Positions 41,336 to 54,148 are shown, numbered from the stretch's first letter. The stretch is 64,000 bases of DNA from Druceiella hillmani (GCA_039881145.1 JAYKKI010000139.1:1840001-1904000), one strand, 5' to 3'. Program-made: numbers and translations. Notes: generated by a model from the sequence alone, not told the origin.

Positions 41336-43580
41336 AATACAGATATTTCAGATAGAGAGCCAGTAAAGTTTTTATTTTCATTATATCACACGGAGTGTCA
41401 ATTGACAGAGTAAATTATAAATATATTTAAACCATTCTTTTTAAAATTTTTAAATTGCCGTTATACTTCCTAAAATCTTACCGTTTCCATTTTATACCTA
41501 GTTTACTTTTTTAAACAAGTTCATTCATATTTTCATATTGTCTTCACAAATGTAAGAGATATAATACACGTGTCTGCGTGTCATTTATTAACCCAATGAT
41601 CCTATCTTGTTTACAGTAGTATTATTTGTGGAGTAATAGTTAATTAATAAATTTGAAAGTCTACGTGAAAAGTAAGAAATATGCGAGTCCGAATGTTTGT
41701 CTAAATTAGTTAACTAAAACGCCTTGCATAGATAGGTGATAATCTACAATTGCAGTTTTATTTAATAGATAAGTTAATAAAATATACTTTTGGTTTTTTT
41801 TTTATTAACTTGATAATGTGACATTTAAAACTCTATTTAGTAGGATATTTTAGAAACATATTTTTGTTTCTTTATCCTTTATAGAAATGTCAGAAATCAA
41901 GCTTATTCCGTGTTTATACTTCGTGGGATATTTCAAATGTATTGTAGTTTTTCCCTCACATAAAATAAAAATAAAGTAAAATAGTACTTGATCAGTTAAA
42001 TTCCGTTTAGTTTACAAACTTACAAAAAAATGAATACAAAAGTTGTCAACTCACAAAATAGCTGTCTCCAAATATTTAAATGGGTAAAATTTTAATAAAA
42101 ATAAACATCTGTTATAAATTTCATTTTATAATAAAAATCGATAACTACTTGGAATTGTCCCTTCTTTTAGTAATAATGCTTATGTTGCCATTATTATTGT
42201 TGAGATTTTGAGCAAATTTATGTGCATTTTCGTTGTTGGTTATGACAAAACGGCACCAGTGGCCGTTGAAGAATGTGAATGTTATTAAGGTTATTAGTTC
42301 ATAATTTCGGTTGATTTTCTGGTATTTATATAAATTAAATTTACCTGTTTATTTAGTTCATTGCATCATTTTTATTTCACTCCCTAAACTCCCTTAAATA
42401 ATTTTTTTTTTAAATTAAGCAACAAGTTTCTTATATCTACCGTACTAGTGACAATAATCATTTGTATGTCTAAGCAAATATTAATAAACTCATGAACTTA
42501 TTTACAGAAACGACATATACATAACGACATATACCCCACAAGCAAAGATGTAAGCGGAAATTACGTTTTTCCTTCAAACGTTTCTCTTTTCAGTCATTGA
42601 AATCGACTATTTTCCATACTTTCGGTTGTAAAATATTAAGTAAACATTCTTGTCAATATCAGGTAGAAGCGTACTTAAACGTATTTCCTCCTCTCTTTTT
42701 CCTTTTAAGCGTTCTCCACAAAGCGACTGCAAGGTGCGCGAAAATCTTATTGAAATATGGTTATTAAATTGTATCTCAAAAAGATTTGCTTTGCGAATAT
42801 TAAATTCCTATCGCCGACGAAACGACTGCAGTTAGAATTTTTTTCCTTGGGTGAGATTGTCTTGGAAAGGATGACTACTTTGCTTGATAAAAAGCCGTTA
42901 TCTACTTCTATCACATATTTATTTCTTGTTCCTCTTTCTCCTAAGACATAATATCAAATACTTTAATATATATAATCGTGATATAAAATAACATTTATGG
43001 CGTTTTGTAATAATCATGACCGATAATTTTCTTTTTAGTTTTACATTCGACTTAATTTTATTTAAGTACTCTACAATTTTGATATCGATTATGAATGACG
43101 CTAGAAATTTTAATTTAGCTATAAGCAAATGGGCTTCTCCAATATGATATTTTTCGTAACTCTCCAAATGAAACCTGATTAAATCTTGCATATTCAAAAG
43201 CTATGAATTTAGGGTCATCGCCATACTATCTCTGAAAATGTCTAGTAACGTTAAATTTTTGTAATTTTAGATTAAGTATGGGAACCCAAGGGATCACACT
43301 CGATATTAAGAAATCGGGGTACATGGAATAAATTATTACACGCCAAAATCAAACTTAGGTAACCTTCGTTGCAGACAGTTCGACGTGATCAAGTAAGAAC
43401 TTAATAAGCATCATAAAAGATTTTGAAATAAATAGTAGTCTTTTTCGTGTAGATTCGTTCAGAAATTACAGAATTATGAAGTAACAAATATGCATCCACA
43501 CACACATCCGGCCATTCAAATTTTGCTCTTGTAATATTAATTAGGATTATTGATTTCTTAACAAAATCATAAGAAGTAAT
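41336..43580. other. AT-rich non-coding DNA
   Basis: ORFs at 42650-42835, 42757-42951 (+) and 42919-43197 (-) overlap one another and match nothing I know. No RNA gene or repeat is recognised. Confidence 0.5.
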
Positions 43581-43584
43581 ATTG

Positions 43585-43685
43585 CACGTGCGCACGCGCA
43601 CATGCACACGCACATGCATACACACATGCGTACTCACACGCACATGTACACGCGCACGCACATACACACATACAAACACACACAT
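43585..43685. repeat. Alternating purine-pyrimidine CA/CG tract
   Basis: About 100 bp of almost strictly alternating CA, TG and CG steps (for example gcacgtgcgcacgcgcac), with few breaks. It gives an artefactual Val/Arg/Cys/His-rich minus-strand ORF. It resembles the tract at 31.2 kb and may adopt Z-DNA. Confidence 0.85.
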
Positions 43686-44654
43686 ATAACTTATAAAACA
43701 TAAAGTAAAGGCCTCAATTAGTGCACTTTTGGAGGCAGGTCGTTTGAGAGACTTTCGAGGAGATTTATATAATGGCTCCCTTGTTGTATATTGTATTGAT
43801 ATTTTTCCTATATCACCTTATCATTAAACTATAAACAGTAGTGTTATCCCAGCTGAATTATGAAGCTGTTTATAAATGTCTTTAATGTCTGTAATATCGT
43901 TGATGCAAAGGTTCTCTTAATTGTTAGTTTAATATATTCATTTAATATCTCAATATAGGATCGTATGGGTAATTTATACAGAATTATCGCTATGGAGAAA
44001 ATGTTTTGAGTTCAATCGAAACCAATTGAATTTATAAGTTTATTTTATTTGACGTTTAGCTTATTTCTTAAGACTTTTCTATTTGGAAACTGGAACTAGG
44101 AAAATGTAAACTTTATAATACTATTATTAAGTTTCCATTTTCCTGTATGTAATTACATTTTATTCTCTATTTCAATATCCAAAAAATATAATTTCTGAAA
44201 ATGGTGTCTATTTTACCTTTCAATATAATATAAATCACGTAAATAGATATTATAAAATATGGAAACAGACAAGATTAATAACGTCAGTCCACAAGGCAAG
44301 GGGTTGTTTTCGGGTCTGGGGCTGCAGTACCGAATTACATTAAAAACTATTGAATAGAGGTAAGTAAGTGAGGATGATCGGGGTTGTGGTTGTTATAATG
44401 AACAGGTTTCTAGACACAGGCTATTTAGCAGTTTTTTTTTCACTTGGAAAACTATTAAATGTATTAATTAAGCTAATGTACGTAACTCTAAAAGTACGAG
44501 TTAACACCACTGACAATTTTACGTCAGAAACAAATTTGTTTAAAAATGTTTAAAAAATTCCCGATTTAGCTAAACTCTAACTACATCCAACTTATAACTT
44601 GTATAGTTGAACTTTGTAGTATTCTTCAGACCACTGTATATTAAATAGTTTTTT

Positions 44655-45690
44655 AGAAGGCTCACATCGCTCGTAATAATTTTTTTTAAACCTATAATTT
44701 GAGTGTAAGGCCTATTGCCCTCTGTTACAGAAACTTTTATTTAGTTGTGAATAGAACGTTATTGCAATATTACTTTTCCACATTGTAAAAGTTACTGAAA
44801 AAAAAATAAGTTTAATTAAACATGTTAAGAAAGGTTTATACAGGTGGACCGAGTGACATAGCAATAACACTCGGCCTAACCTCTTCTTACCTCGTTACAG
44901 TGTGAAACAACACAACTGCAAGTAATTAATTAATTTACAGAATGCTCACATAATATTTTTATTTTGAGAACCAAAATCTATTCAACCGATTTTGAATAGC
45001 TGAGATATTCGGTTTGATTTTTAATTATATATATCATGGAATTAAAAATGCATTAACGAACCTTAAATTAATATTCATGTTAACATTTGTAACTGCTATT
45101 CAATTCAATGATGTCTTGTTGACCGATTATTGTTGATAAAAAGTTGTTTAATGATCAAAAGCCAACGATGTTCTAATAACTTATCAGCATTTGCAGTCTC
45201 ACTTGATATCTACGATGAAAATTGCACACGTCCATCAAAATTTATATTTTAATGTGAATTGTAGCAAGCATTAACAAAACATTGAGCCTATAGTCTTTTC
45301 TAAATAAAATCTGGTAATTCGGTTAATGTTATTTAGCAGGCTCCATTAATAAAAACAATATAATCTGTCAACAAAGTTAAGATTGCTGATTTTACAATGC
45401 TAAAAAGATGAAGTTTAATTTTATTTTACCAATATTGAACTAATTATTCATGTTTATAGTTGTAGCTTCTATTTAATTCAACGGCGTCTGCTTTATATAA
45501 TAAAATTGATATATGATTTTGCGACGACAAAGCGGTAACTAGATTCTCTGTCAATTCAATACAACTAGGCAATAAGGCTCAACGCTCTTGACAAAAACTG
45601 CAGATGTCCATTAAAACTAAAGTTTCATTATGAAGTTTTGCAGATCTTCATCAGAGGTTGAGCCTTTTGTCCTCTTTAATAGAAACGTGA
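44655..45690. repeat. Diverged repeated segments with inverted 'aaggctca / ttgagcct' blocks
   Basis: Segment A (45070-45312) and segment B (45443-45690) share blocks in the same order at an offset of about 375 bp: attcatgtt, a cta.t.aattcaa stretch, gtccat.aaaa and ttgagcct. B also contains aaggctcaacgctc, the approximate complement of its own gttgagcctt. A third partial copy at 44658-44745 has aaggctcacatcgctc and, later, ttgagtgtaaggcc. Identity is only moderate and indels are common. It may be a decayed non-autonomous element with inverted blocks, duplicated locally. Confidence 0.45.
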
Positions 45691-47455
45691 AGATGCCTTT
45701 ACCTTGAAACATACTTAATGCAGAAGCAGTTTAAATATCCTACAGCCTACAGCACTAACACCACGGAAGGGCAAAAGATAAAATAGACTTATTTTACCCC
45801 TTCTTCATATTATTGAAACAAGTATACTTTCGTACTGAGATTATGGAAATAGTGTAATAAATAAATATTTACCACCATTTTCATTACCACTTCACGTTTT
45901 CCAATTCGATAATTTCTCATAAGGTAGCTACGTTGTGTTTCTAATTTGATTTTATCATTCATACCATTTTTAAATGGGTACTAATAAAACTAAAGCGAAA
46001 CGTCTTCTGTTTATTTGTTAGTTTTTTTATCTAATACTCCAAAACGATTCAACTATAGTAAACGATATGCTATACATAATTACACTATAACTTACGACTT
46101 CAGAATAATGAATATAAACCTTAAATAAATTATGCTTGCGCAAAAATAAGTGAATGCACTGCCAAAGTCCTCCACGATGTATGACTGTTGTCAACGGGAA
46201 AAATAAAGTAAACGCTTTAATTATAAATAAAAGTATTATTGATGAACATCATATTTATGTATGTTTATTTTGAACACTTACAATTATAATAATTGAAAAT
46301 ATATTTAGCTACAAAAGTTTCTTTGATAATATGTTCTCATAATTTATAGTATAGTAGTTATAAGCGTAACACTTTGTCTCTGTATATATTACATGTATTT
46401 TGACATGGGAATTCTGATGGATAAAATATTTGTGCAAATGTACCAAGTTGAATAGAAGATGACGCTTTTCCTTAAATAACACGCTGGTGATGTCGTGGGA
46501 AAAAAATTAGGAAATATTTTCATTGCTAAGTAGCATAAACTCATTTTATTTCTGCACACAACCTAATACCAATTTATTTTATTTGCTCCTATATGGGTTT
46601 ATTTAATGTTCTAATCTATCAACATGCTTGTAATAGATTTAACCTAATTATTGATTCAAATAAATATTAAAAAAATATTCATGAAGGCTGAAAAGGTATC
46701 GTTGGTTAAAATAATAAGTATAAAATATTATATCTCTACATGTATCAATGTTATACACATACTTGTTTTTATTCATTGATTCTTATACCTAACAAGGTCC
46801 AAAATTTTTCAAGAATTGTTTCACTATACAGTTTAGGTATGTGCTACTTTCCGACCAAGTTCGACATTTATAAATAATTTAATTAGCATTATTGGGTACA
46901 GTTTAATAGCTAGTTTAATTAGTTACTAACAAGCGGTCTTTTCATCTTGATTTGCTTTACATTAGCTATATCTATTATGCTCTGTTTCAACAAAGCATAA
47001 ATAGCTTATGTCATTCAGAACTACATTTGAAAACTTAAAAAATAGGCACGCGCAATTCTAATACAATATCTGAAATGAACAATATCTGAAAAGTATATTT
47101 CGGAACTAAGAAAGTATTATTTTACAGTAAACTACAATATAAAATATTTAAAATCTGTTATCGTACTACTTTGCATTATTTATTATGGGTATTAACAATA
47201 TCTTCAGTGCGACGAGGAATTGCTAACGTGCTACGTCGCACCGACACAAGGGAGAAACAATTTATAAAGTTGAAGGATTATTTTTACCTGTCTCTATTTA
47301 TGTAACTATTCTTTATGTGGATTTTTTTTTCAAATACGGTTCGGTGTATTGACGAGGTTTCAACATCAGTCACACAAAGCTAATTCCTGTGCTGATAACT
47401 TGTAAACATCGATACTGACCATATTAATTAATGAACTTTTATGCATCTGCTACCC
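45691..47455. other. AT-rich non-coding DNA
   Basis: Nothing is recognised. Confidence 0.5.
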
Positions 47456-47520
47456 CAACATGCGGCTTTGCCCGCGTGGGTTAGGAAAATAAAATAAACA
47501 TTTTTTTAACATAATTGGTG
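47456..47520. repeat. Possible interspersed repeat fragment ('gcggctttgcccgcgtggg')
   Basis: The GC-rich phrase catgcggctttgcccgcgtg, followed by A-rich sequence, resembles the 3' portion of repeats abundant in some insect genomes (recollection). A weaker look-alike, gtggctccgctcgtgtag, is at 60663-60680. The match is too short for a family call. Confidence 0.35.
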
Positions 47521-48484
47521 TATAGTTCAATCAAACCAGTTATGTATTTACGAAGTAAGTATTATTTTGAACGTAATTTCCCAGACCTGACCTTTTATAT
47601 TCTGTGGTGTAGTGCAGCACACCGAACAAGTTATATGATGGCAGTATGAACTAAAATGATATGCAATAATTAATCCATTAATTTTTACATATTAAAAATA
47701 ACTCTCTTCCTGTAAATGATAAATTTGTAGTCTTTATTTTAATCTGCAATTTTTAAACTGTATAAAAATATGCAATGTACCTATGCAATAACCGACAATA
47801 TGCAATGAACCTAAATGTACAAAATTTTACTAAAATCCGTTAAAATATTTAAACATAAAAGAATTATATACAAAAAAAGTACAAATAAATACAGAAAGAT
47901 TTACTTTTATTTTAATAATAGGAATTATAGGAATTACTAAATATTTGGCAAATCAGTTTCATAAAATATTTTTAAAATATATTTAAAATATTGTAAATTT
48001 ATGTGAAAACTGAATATAGTTGTTTAATAAAATGTCATTAATTATCTGAAGTATTCTTTAAGGGTATTGATAAAAAATGGCAACCCTCATGTGGCATAAC
48101 CACTTCTTTCACTCTTGGTTATCATTTAATCCTCTGCATAATTATCGCAGTATCCAATTATTTAAACAATTTCGCTTAAGAACTGAATACTTTAAAGGAC
48201 CGAAATTTATAATAAACGTAAAGTTCCAGGAAAAAATACGAACGTTGTTCGTTATTGTCATCTGCTAACAAAATCTCACTTTTCAAGGAAAATATATCTT
48301 TCTTATCACTATGCGAAAAGGATACTACCAACATATTCAATGTACTTAGTGTAAAAGTAATGTTCATACGAAAACTAGATTTAGAGAAAAAGAAACGTAA
48401 TATATTTTATATTATAGAAGAATCTTGCTCTAATATATAATCGATTCAATGGCAAATATTTATAAACAGGCACGAATCTATGAA

Positions 48485-48488
<4 letters not shown>
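47521..48488. other. AT-rich non-coding DNA
   Basis: Overlapping short ORFs at 48077-48440 on both strands are unrecognised. Confidence 0.5.

Positions 48489-48576
<88 letters not shown>
48489..48576. repeat. (TA)n microsatellite, about 88 bp, uninterrupted
   Basis: Pure TA tract, among the cleanest in the window, which suggests recent expansion. Confidence 0.95.
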
Positions 48577-48579
<3 letters not shown>

Positions 48580-48748
48580 TAGGAGATAAGTACAATAAGG
48601 CGTGTTAAAGAGAGCGGGCAAACAGAAAATGCTGTGAATCGTAAAAACAATGACGGATTAGCTCATGGAAAAAGAATCCATTCTTTAAGTCCAACATCAC
48701 TACATCCATGTAAGGGGAGCTGTGGGCAATAGTTAGTTTTTAATGAAA

Positions 48749-49099
48749 TCAACTTCTACTCAAATAAATTTTGCTGACTATTTTTATCGTAAACTTCGCC
48801 GATATATACTTAGGTAAAATTTTCCAAATTCTTGTTTGACCGAAATCAAGCACGATTGGAATCCCAACTATCCCAATGGCTGGCGACGAATTTGCTCCAT
48901 TCTTATGCAAATAGGAAACCGAAACCTTCTCGGTACGTGCCTCTCGCACGTCGCTGCGTCCTGAAACTACGAAAGATTTGTTGGTAAGCTTGGTTATTTT
49001 AATTCTCATTTTGAGTGAAAGAATTTTATTCAGTGTTATTGAAAAAAATTGCGTTCTATAGATTTGGTGTAAGGATTTGGTAAAATTGCCAACAAACAA
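48749..49099 (-). other. Unassigned 116-codon ORF over a GC-richer patch
   Basis: One of the two longest ORFs in the window. The middle (about 48840-48965) is clearly GC-richer than its flanks, and a small hairpin, acgtgcctctcgcacgt, lies at about 48933-48949. The protein segment is not recognised. A random ORF of this length is not surprising in 64 kb of AT-rich DNA. It could be an exon, part of an unknown mobile element, or chance. I do not call it a gene. Confidence 0.25.
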
Positions 49100-51885
49100 G
49101 ACTGAAAGTGTTACAAATTAAATAGCAACAAGTTCTTAACTTGCCTTTAAGGTTGCAATATTTTCCATTGAAATCGTGATACGTAACGATGACTTAATAC
49201 ATCAGAAAAAAAAGCCCAAATGCGAGTTCAGCTGACATCTCTCGTTTGAAGGGAAATTACTTCTTCGTTATAAGTAAACACTAATTTGGACCGAACAATA
49301 AAATAAAATATTTAATTAAACCTGATATAAACATATTTACGCGGAGGGGGGGGGCATATCATGATTATGTCTAAAACTACCATATAACAAGGTTATAGAT
49401 TTCCTACAATTTTTGCGTAAGTTTCCCGAAATCATGACTCTTTTCATAACTTTAAATTCTATAATTTATGTTAATAAGTGGATAGGAGGGGGGAGGGTAA
49501 TTTTTGCCTATTTTTCAGTATACCCTAAAATTTTACAAATATATATTGTTGAGACCCTTATAGCGGCCCTTTCAAACGATACCGTACATTACATGAGGAA
49601 TTATTTTCGAATGCCGTGCAAAGAGGTGGTGCATGGCTTATGATTTTAAAACGGTTTTCCACGATATGAATTTAATGTAACCTACGGTATTGAACCCGGT
49701 GATTACTTTTATTGTCTTGGTTTGTTAAGTTATCATGGTAAGAATATATACACTTACAAAAAAAAAAAAAAAGTTTGTGCTCATACGATGCTCTTATATT
49801 TGTTCATTCATATTAGAAATTTATATTTTTTCTCATTTTTTAATCTGGTAAAATATAGATATATTTCTAATATTATGGGTTTCATGCCAATTTCGACTCT
49901 AGAGTTTTCAAAGTTTAAGCGCATAAATATTTTTATAGTCCTAATTATTTGCTCCATCAAATAAAATTAAACATAATCTTCGAAATTATGAAACATATTT
50001 TTATTCTTTTTTGGCCCCTTTATAATTTCGATTTGAAAAATTGTATATATTAATTTTTGATACATACTTTTATACAGATTGATATGCCTTATTATAGCAC
50101 TAAATTTTAACCATCTACGTTAAAAGGTTTCTGATAAAAAGCATTATCATCGACCCTTAGAAAAACGTACACGTAAGTTTTCTTATGTGTGAAGTACTTC
50201 ATATTTTAATAGTAAAGGGTGTATATGTAACAGAATATAAAAAATATTTTATGTTTCAGCTTCAAAATTAAAAACAATGTCCCTTCCGTCTTTCAATTTC
50301 CAACGACGTGTTGCAAAAAGTGAAAAATGTTAACATTAATATGTCACTAGAATTTTCAAAAAAATTCTTGCGGTTAATGTGTATTAAAAATTTCAGGAGA
50401 TATTTAACTAAGAAACCCTATTTTGTGCGTACTGGGACACGCCCATATAATACTATTTATTTTTCTAATCAACATTTGTAATAAACCAATTTTGAGGTGA
50501 TGTAATTATATTCTACCTATTCTGTATTTATATTCTCTCTACTATTTATCGTTTATTCTCCAATTGTATCCTGGTTGTTATTTCTTTAAATCATTTTTAT
50601 TAAATCTTGACTATAAACATCTAACTATGCTGTGCGTATAAGTATTTTCTGTTAATTATTTTTATCTACTTCCTTTATTTACACTCCGTCTATTATTCTT
50701 CACCTATTCTCTGTGTACATTCTGTCCACGCTATCTACTCGATGTTGTCGTTCTATTTATTGTTTTCAAACTACTATACATTCATTTCCAATCTATTATT
50801 TTCTATCTTATCTACAATGACATCCTCACTATCATTTTATATAAAATCTTTATTGTATATTTATATCTATTCTGCTTACATTGTGAAAGATTTTCCATTA
50901 TTCAAGTTATTGGTACCTGCCGATTTATTATATTTTTTTATCGATTTCTTGATACAACAAGAATAAAGGGCCATTTAATTGTTCTTCCTCAAAAACTAAG
51001 GTAAATTATCATGACTGATCGCGTACCTTCTAAAATCATTTCAAAATTGATCTTTATCTCTAAAGGTCATCATGATATCAGTTTAAAAAATCCTACATTT
51101 CATCGTTTGAAATAGTTTTTAAAATATAGGCTATTAGAAATATTTTGTCCTGAACTTGAAATTCTTCTTATGACAAGAAATATAATTACTATAAATCTCA
51201 ATATCTAGTTAACAGATATTTATTATTAGAATTGCTTGAATGTTTTGCGATGGGATTTTATGAAATTATTCAAAATCGTTTTTAAAATATCAAAATCAAG
51301 AGACTGTAAACATCCGTATGATGCGTACAAAAATATAAATAAGTAGCTACCAATATTGTTTTAAAGTGTCCGACAAAAAAAAACGAGTACTTTCTACTGA
51401 TATGTTGCTTTTGCCGAATAAAAAGAATGAAGAATTTGTTTACGTTCCAAGTGATTAACTCAACTTTCATATTTTTTGGAAAAATAAGAACAATCTTTCA
51501 CTACAAAGTAAGTATATATTATAGTACTTTATATACACGCATAGTTTTTCTCACGCACGAGTGCACACTGAAAATAAAATTTCTTATAATCAAAGCAAGT
51601 TTCATTCGAGACCATCTTAAAGCAATGTAATATTTTTCAAAGCGTTGAGAAATTGTAATGTCTGGAAAACATTGAGGTAAATTTTATGAACATTTTCACT
51701 CCCACTATATTGAATAGGTTTTAAAAGGGAAACAGGAAAGAAAAAAATTATTAATGTATACTGTTATTTCCTGTAACAATGTGTGGTTACTTAATAACAC
51801 GCGAGTGTGGTTTGTCGTAAATGGTGGATTAAAATTTTTATAAAAAAGAATAGCCTTAAGAATAATTAGATTTTGTGACTGGCAT
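49100..51885. other. Non-coding stretch with G-runs and a poly(A) tract
   Basis: Contains a G9 run at 49346-49354, a ggaggggggaggg block at 49485-49497, and an A-run of about 15 at 49758-49772. ORFs at 49413, 49722, 50742 and 51427 (+) are unrecognised. Confidence 0.5.
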
Positions 51886-52628
51886 AACTACAAAACTATA
51901 GAAACTGCAAGAGACTGATAATGATGAAGTTTTAAGTCAGACCTCCACATACAATATTTATTTTTAAAATGTAATTTAAATAACTACAAAACTATGAAAA
52001 CTACAACAGACTGATAAGGATGGAATTTTATGTCAAACCTCCATATACAAGATTTATTTTCAAAATTTAATTTAAATAACTACAAAACAATAAATAACTA
52101 ATAACAAAACTATTGGCAAAATGTAATTTAAATAACTATAAAACTATAAAAAATACAAGAAGCTGATAAGAATGAAATTTTATATCAGAATTCCAAATAC
52201 AATATTTATTTTCAAAATGTAATTTAAATGACTACAAAACTATAAATAACTATTAAAACTATTTTTAAAATATAATTAAAATAACTGCAAAACTATAAAA
52301 ACTACAAGAAGCTGATAAAAATGAAGTTTTAGTTCAGATCTCCGTATGCAATATTTATTTTCAAAATGTAATTTAAATAACTGCAAAACTGTAAATAACT
52401 AATAACAAAACTATTTTCGAAATGTAATTTAAATAACTACAAAATTATAAAAACCACAAGAAACTGATAAGGATGAAATTTTAAGTCAGACCTCCATATA
52501 TAATATTTATTTTCAAAATGTAATTTAAATGACTATAAAACTATAAATAACTGGGAACAAAACTATTTACAAAATGTAACTTAAATAACTACAAAACTAT
52601 GAAAACTACAAGAGGCTGATAAGGATGG
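51886..52628. repeat. Higher-order tandem array, alternating 96-bp and 56-bp units
   Basis: The anchor aactacaaaactat (or close variants) starts at 51886, 51982, 52078, 52134, 52230, 52283, 52379, 52435, 52531 and 52587. The spacings are 96, 96, 56, 96, 53, 96, 56, 96 and 56. Long units carry ctgataaggatgaaatttta and a cagacctcc block. Short units carry ataactaataacaaaactat instead. Both types end tttcaaaatgtaatttaaat. After the first units the array is thus a dimer of about 152 bp. It runs directly into the terminus of an interspersed repeat at 52.63 kb, so it probably expanded inside that element. Confidence 0.9.
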
Positions 52629-52677
52629 ACCGACGGATAATATTCGAGCCGTTTAACCACGGGAACCCTAAAAACTG
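52629..52677 (+). repeat. Interspersed insect repeat end abutting the array
   Basis: The last array unit continues without a break into ggaccgacggataat, then 'gtttaaccacgggaaccc' and taaaaac, a partial form of the GACGGA...GAACCCTAAAAA terminus seen at 24.8 kb. Confidence 0.45.
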
Positions 52678-53064
52678 ATTATGTATGCAAAAAAAATTTC
52701 TTTAATGCAACTTTTCAAAAACATAATCCTCTTAATACCATGCACATTCAATCCTTTTTAGATAAATATTGAATTGTATCATCTAAACATATAAATTGCA
52801 AGTATTTCCTTCTTCTTATTTTCCTTCAAAAATTTTCCAATAAAATGTATGCGAGATATATAAAAACACATGTGAAATTGTACTCACGTTGTTAAATTGT
52901 TGACTATTTCCGCTTTGTGAGGGTAACTGAAATAATTCGAATGTGATTTTAACTGAATTAAATAAAATAAAAGTATATTCTGAAAAACCGTTTAAAGGTA
53001 AACGTAAGTTCCGTTGTATGCCTTAATAGTTGTGTTAATATTCAACACAACGACTGACTACTTA
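52678..53064. other. AT-rich non-coding spacer between arrays
   Basis: Nothing is recognised. Confidence 0.5.
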
Positions 53065-54100
53065 CGCTTCTCAAGCGAATATATTCAACTTGTTGGTTTT
53101 AGCCGTAGCGAAATAAATTAACATGAATTCAGTTAAGTATGCAATGTGCTTATTAAATAATTTTCTGTCAGTCTAAAAAACGTCGTATCTCATCTTATGG
53201 TGAACGTATCTCGTTGCATTTTATTTTGCCATAAACGTATCTGTAATTGCAGATAAGTATGAAATGTCTTTATTGTAGGAATGTGAAAAGCAAACAATTT
53301 TCGCTAAGTCTAAGAAACGTCTATATTATATCGAACGTATCTGCAATTTCATTGTGGCATCTTATTTATGGTGAACATATATGTATCTCGTCGCATCTTA
53401 TTTTAGGGTGAACGTACCTGTAATTAAAGGGCGCATCTTATTTTATGGTAAACATACCTACAGGTATGTTTGTATAAGTACATTCCATATTTTGTATTGA
53501 AGCAAAATATGGAATGTACTTATTTTTAGGAATGTTAAAAGCAAACAATTTTCTATCAGTCTAAAAAACGTGTATCATATTTTATAGCGAACATGTCCGT
53601 AATTACATCCCCGCATCTTATTTATAGTAACCGTATTTCTATCTCATCGCATCTTATTTTATGGTAATATATTTATAATTGGGGCTAAATATGCAATGTA
53701 CTTATTTGTAGGAATGTCAAAAGCAAACAATTTTTTATCAGTATAAAAACGTCGCATCTTATTTTATAGCGAACGCATCTGTAATTGCATCGTCGCATCT
53801 TATTTTATGGTGAACATATCTGTGATTACAGCTAAGTATGCAATGTACTTATTTATAGGAATATGAAAAGCAAACAATTTTCTATCAGTCTAAAAAATAT
53901 CGCATCTCATTTTATAATAAATACTTCCGCACCTTGAGTGAAAAGAAACTATTTCAACTCGTTACCTTTTAACCGCTGCGAAATAAGTTAACATGAATTG
54001 CAGCTAAATATGCAATGAACTTATTTGTAAGAATGTGAAAAGCAAAAGAATTTTCTATCAATCTAAGAAACGTCCCATTTCATTTCGTCGCACTCTTCAT
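53065..54100. repeat. Complex irregular tandem array
   Basis: The phrase aagcaaacaattttctatca, or a variant, has its 'aattttc' core at 53159, 53296, 53547, 53729, 53876 and 54049 (spacings 137, 251, 182, 147 and 173). Between copies lie variable numbers of a shorter sub-repeat (cgcatcttattttatggtga followed by an acgtatctgtaattgca-like stretch). The leader, including tgcgaaataagttaacatga, occurs near both ends (about 53105 and 53975), which suggests an outer period of about 870 bp. No coding sequence is present. Confidence 0.85.
53450..53523. repeat. Two adjacent perfect palindromes inside the array
   Basis: First palindrome: aaacatacct (53450-53459) pairs with aggtatgttt (53462-53471) around a 2-nt centre. 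Two bases on, a second one begins: a 21-nt arm at 53474-53494 (ataagtacattcc...) is the exact reverse complement of 53503-53523, with the 8-nt loop tattgaag. The right arm of the second is ordinary array sequence (compare tgcaatgtacttatt elsewhere), so the left arm is an inverted copy of an array segment. Confidence 0.85.
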
Positions 54101-54148
54101 GCAAAACTGTAAAAGTGACCACAGGTGTATGTAGTCTGTGTGTGATTT

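Noticed and set aside
43401..43685. Minus-strand ORF rich in Val, Arg, Cys and His
   Set aside because: Its composition comes entirely from the alternating CA/CG tract it overlaps.
49346..49497. G-quadruplex regulatory element
   Set aside because: The G-runs are short, too few separated runs exist in each block, and there is no gene nearby to regulate.
51886..54100. CRISPR-like array
   Set aside because: Repeats and 'spacers' are both repeated between units, the genome is eukaryotic and no cas genes exist. These are tandem satellites.
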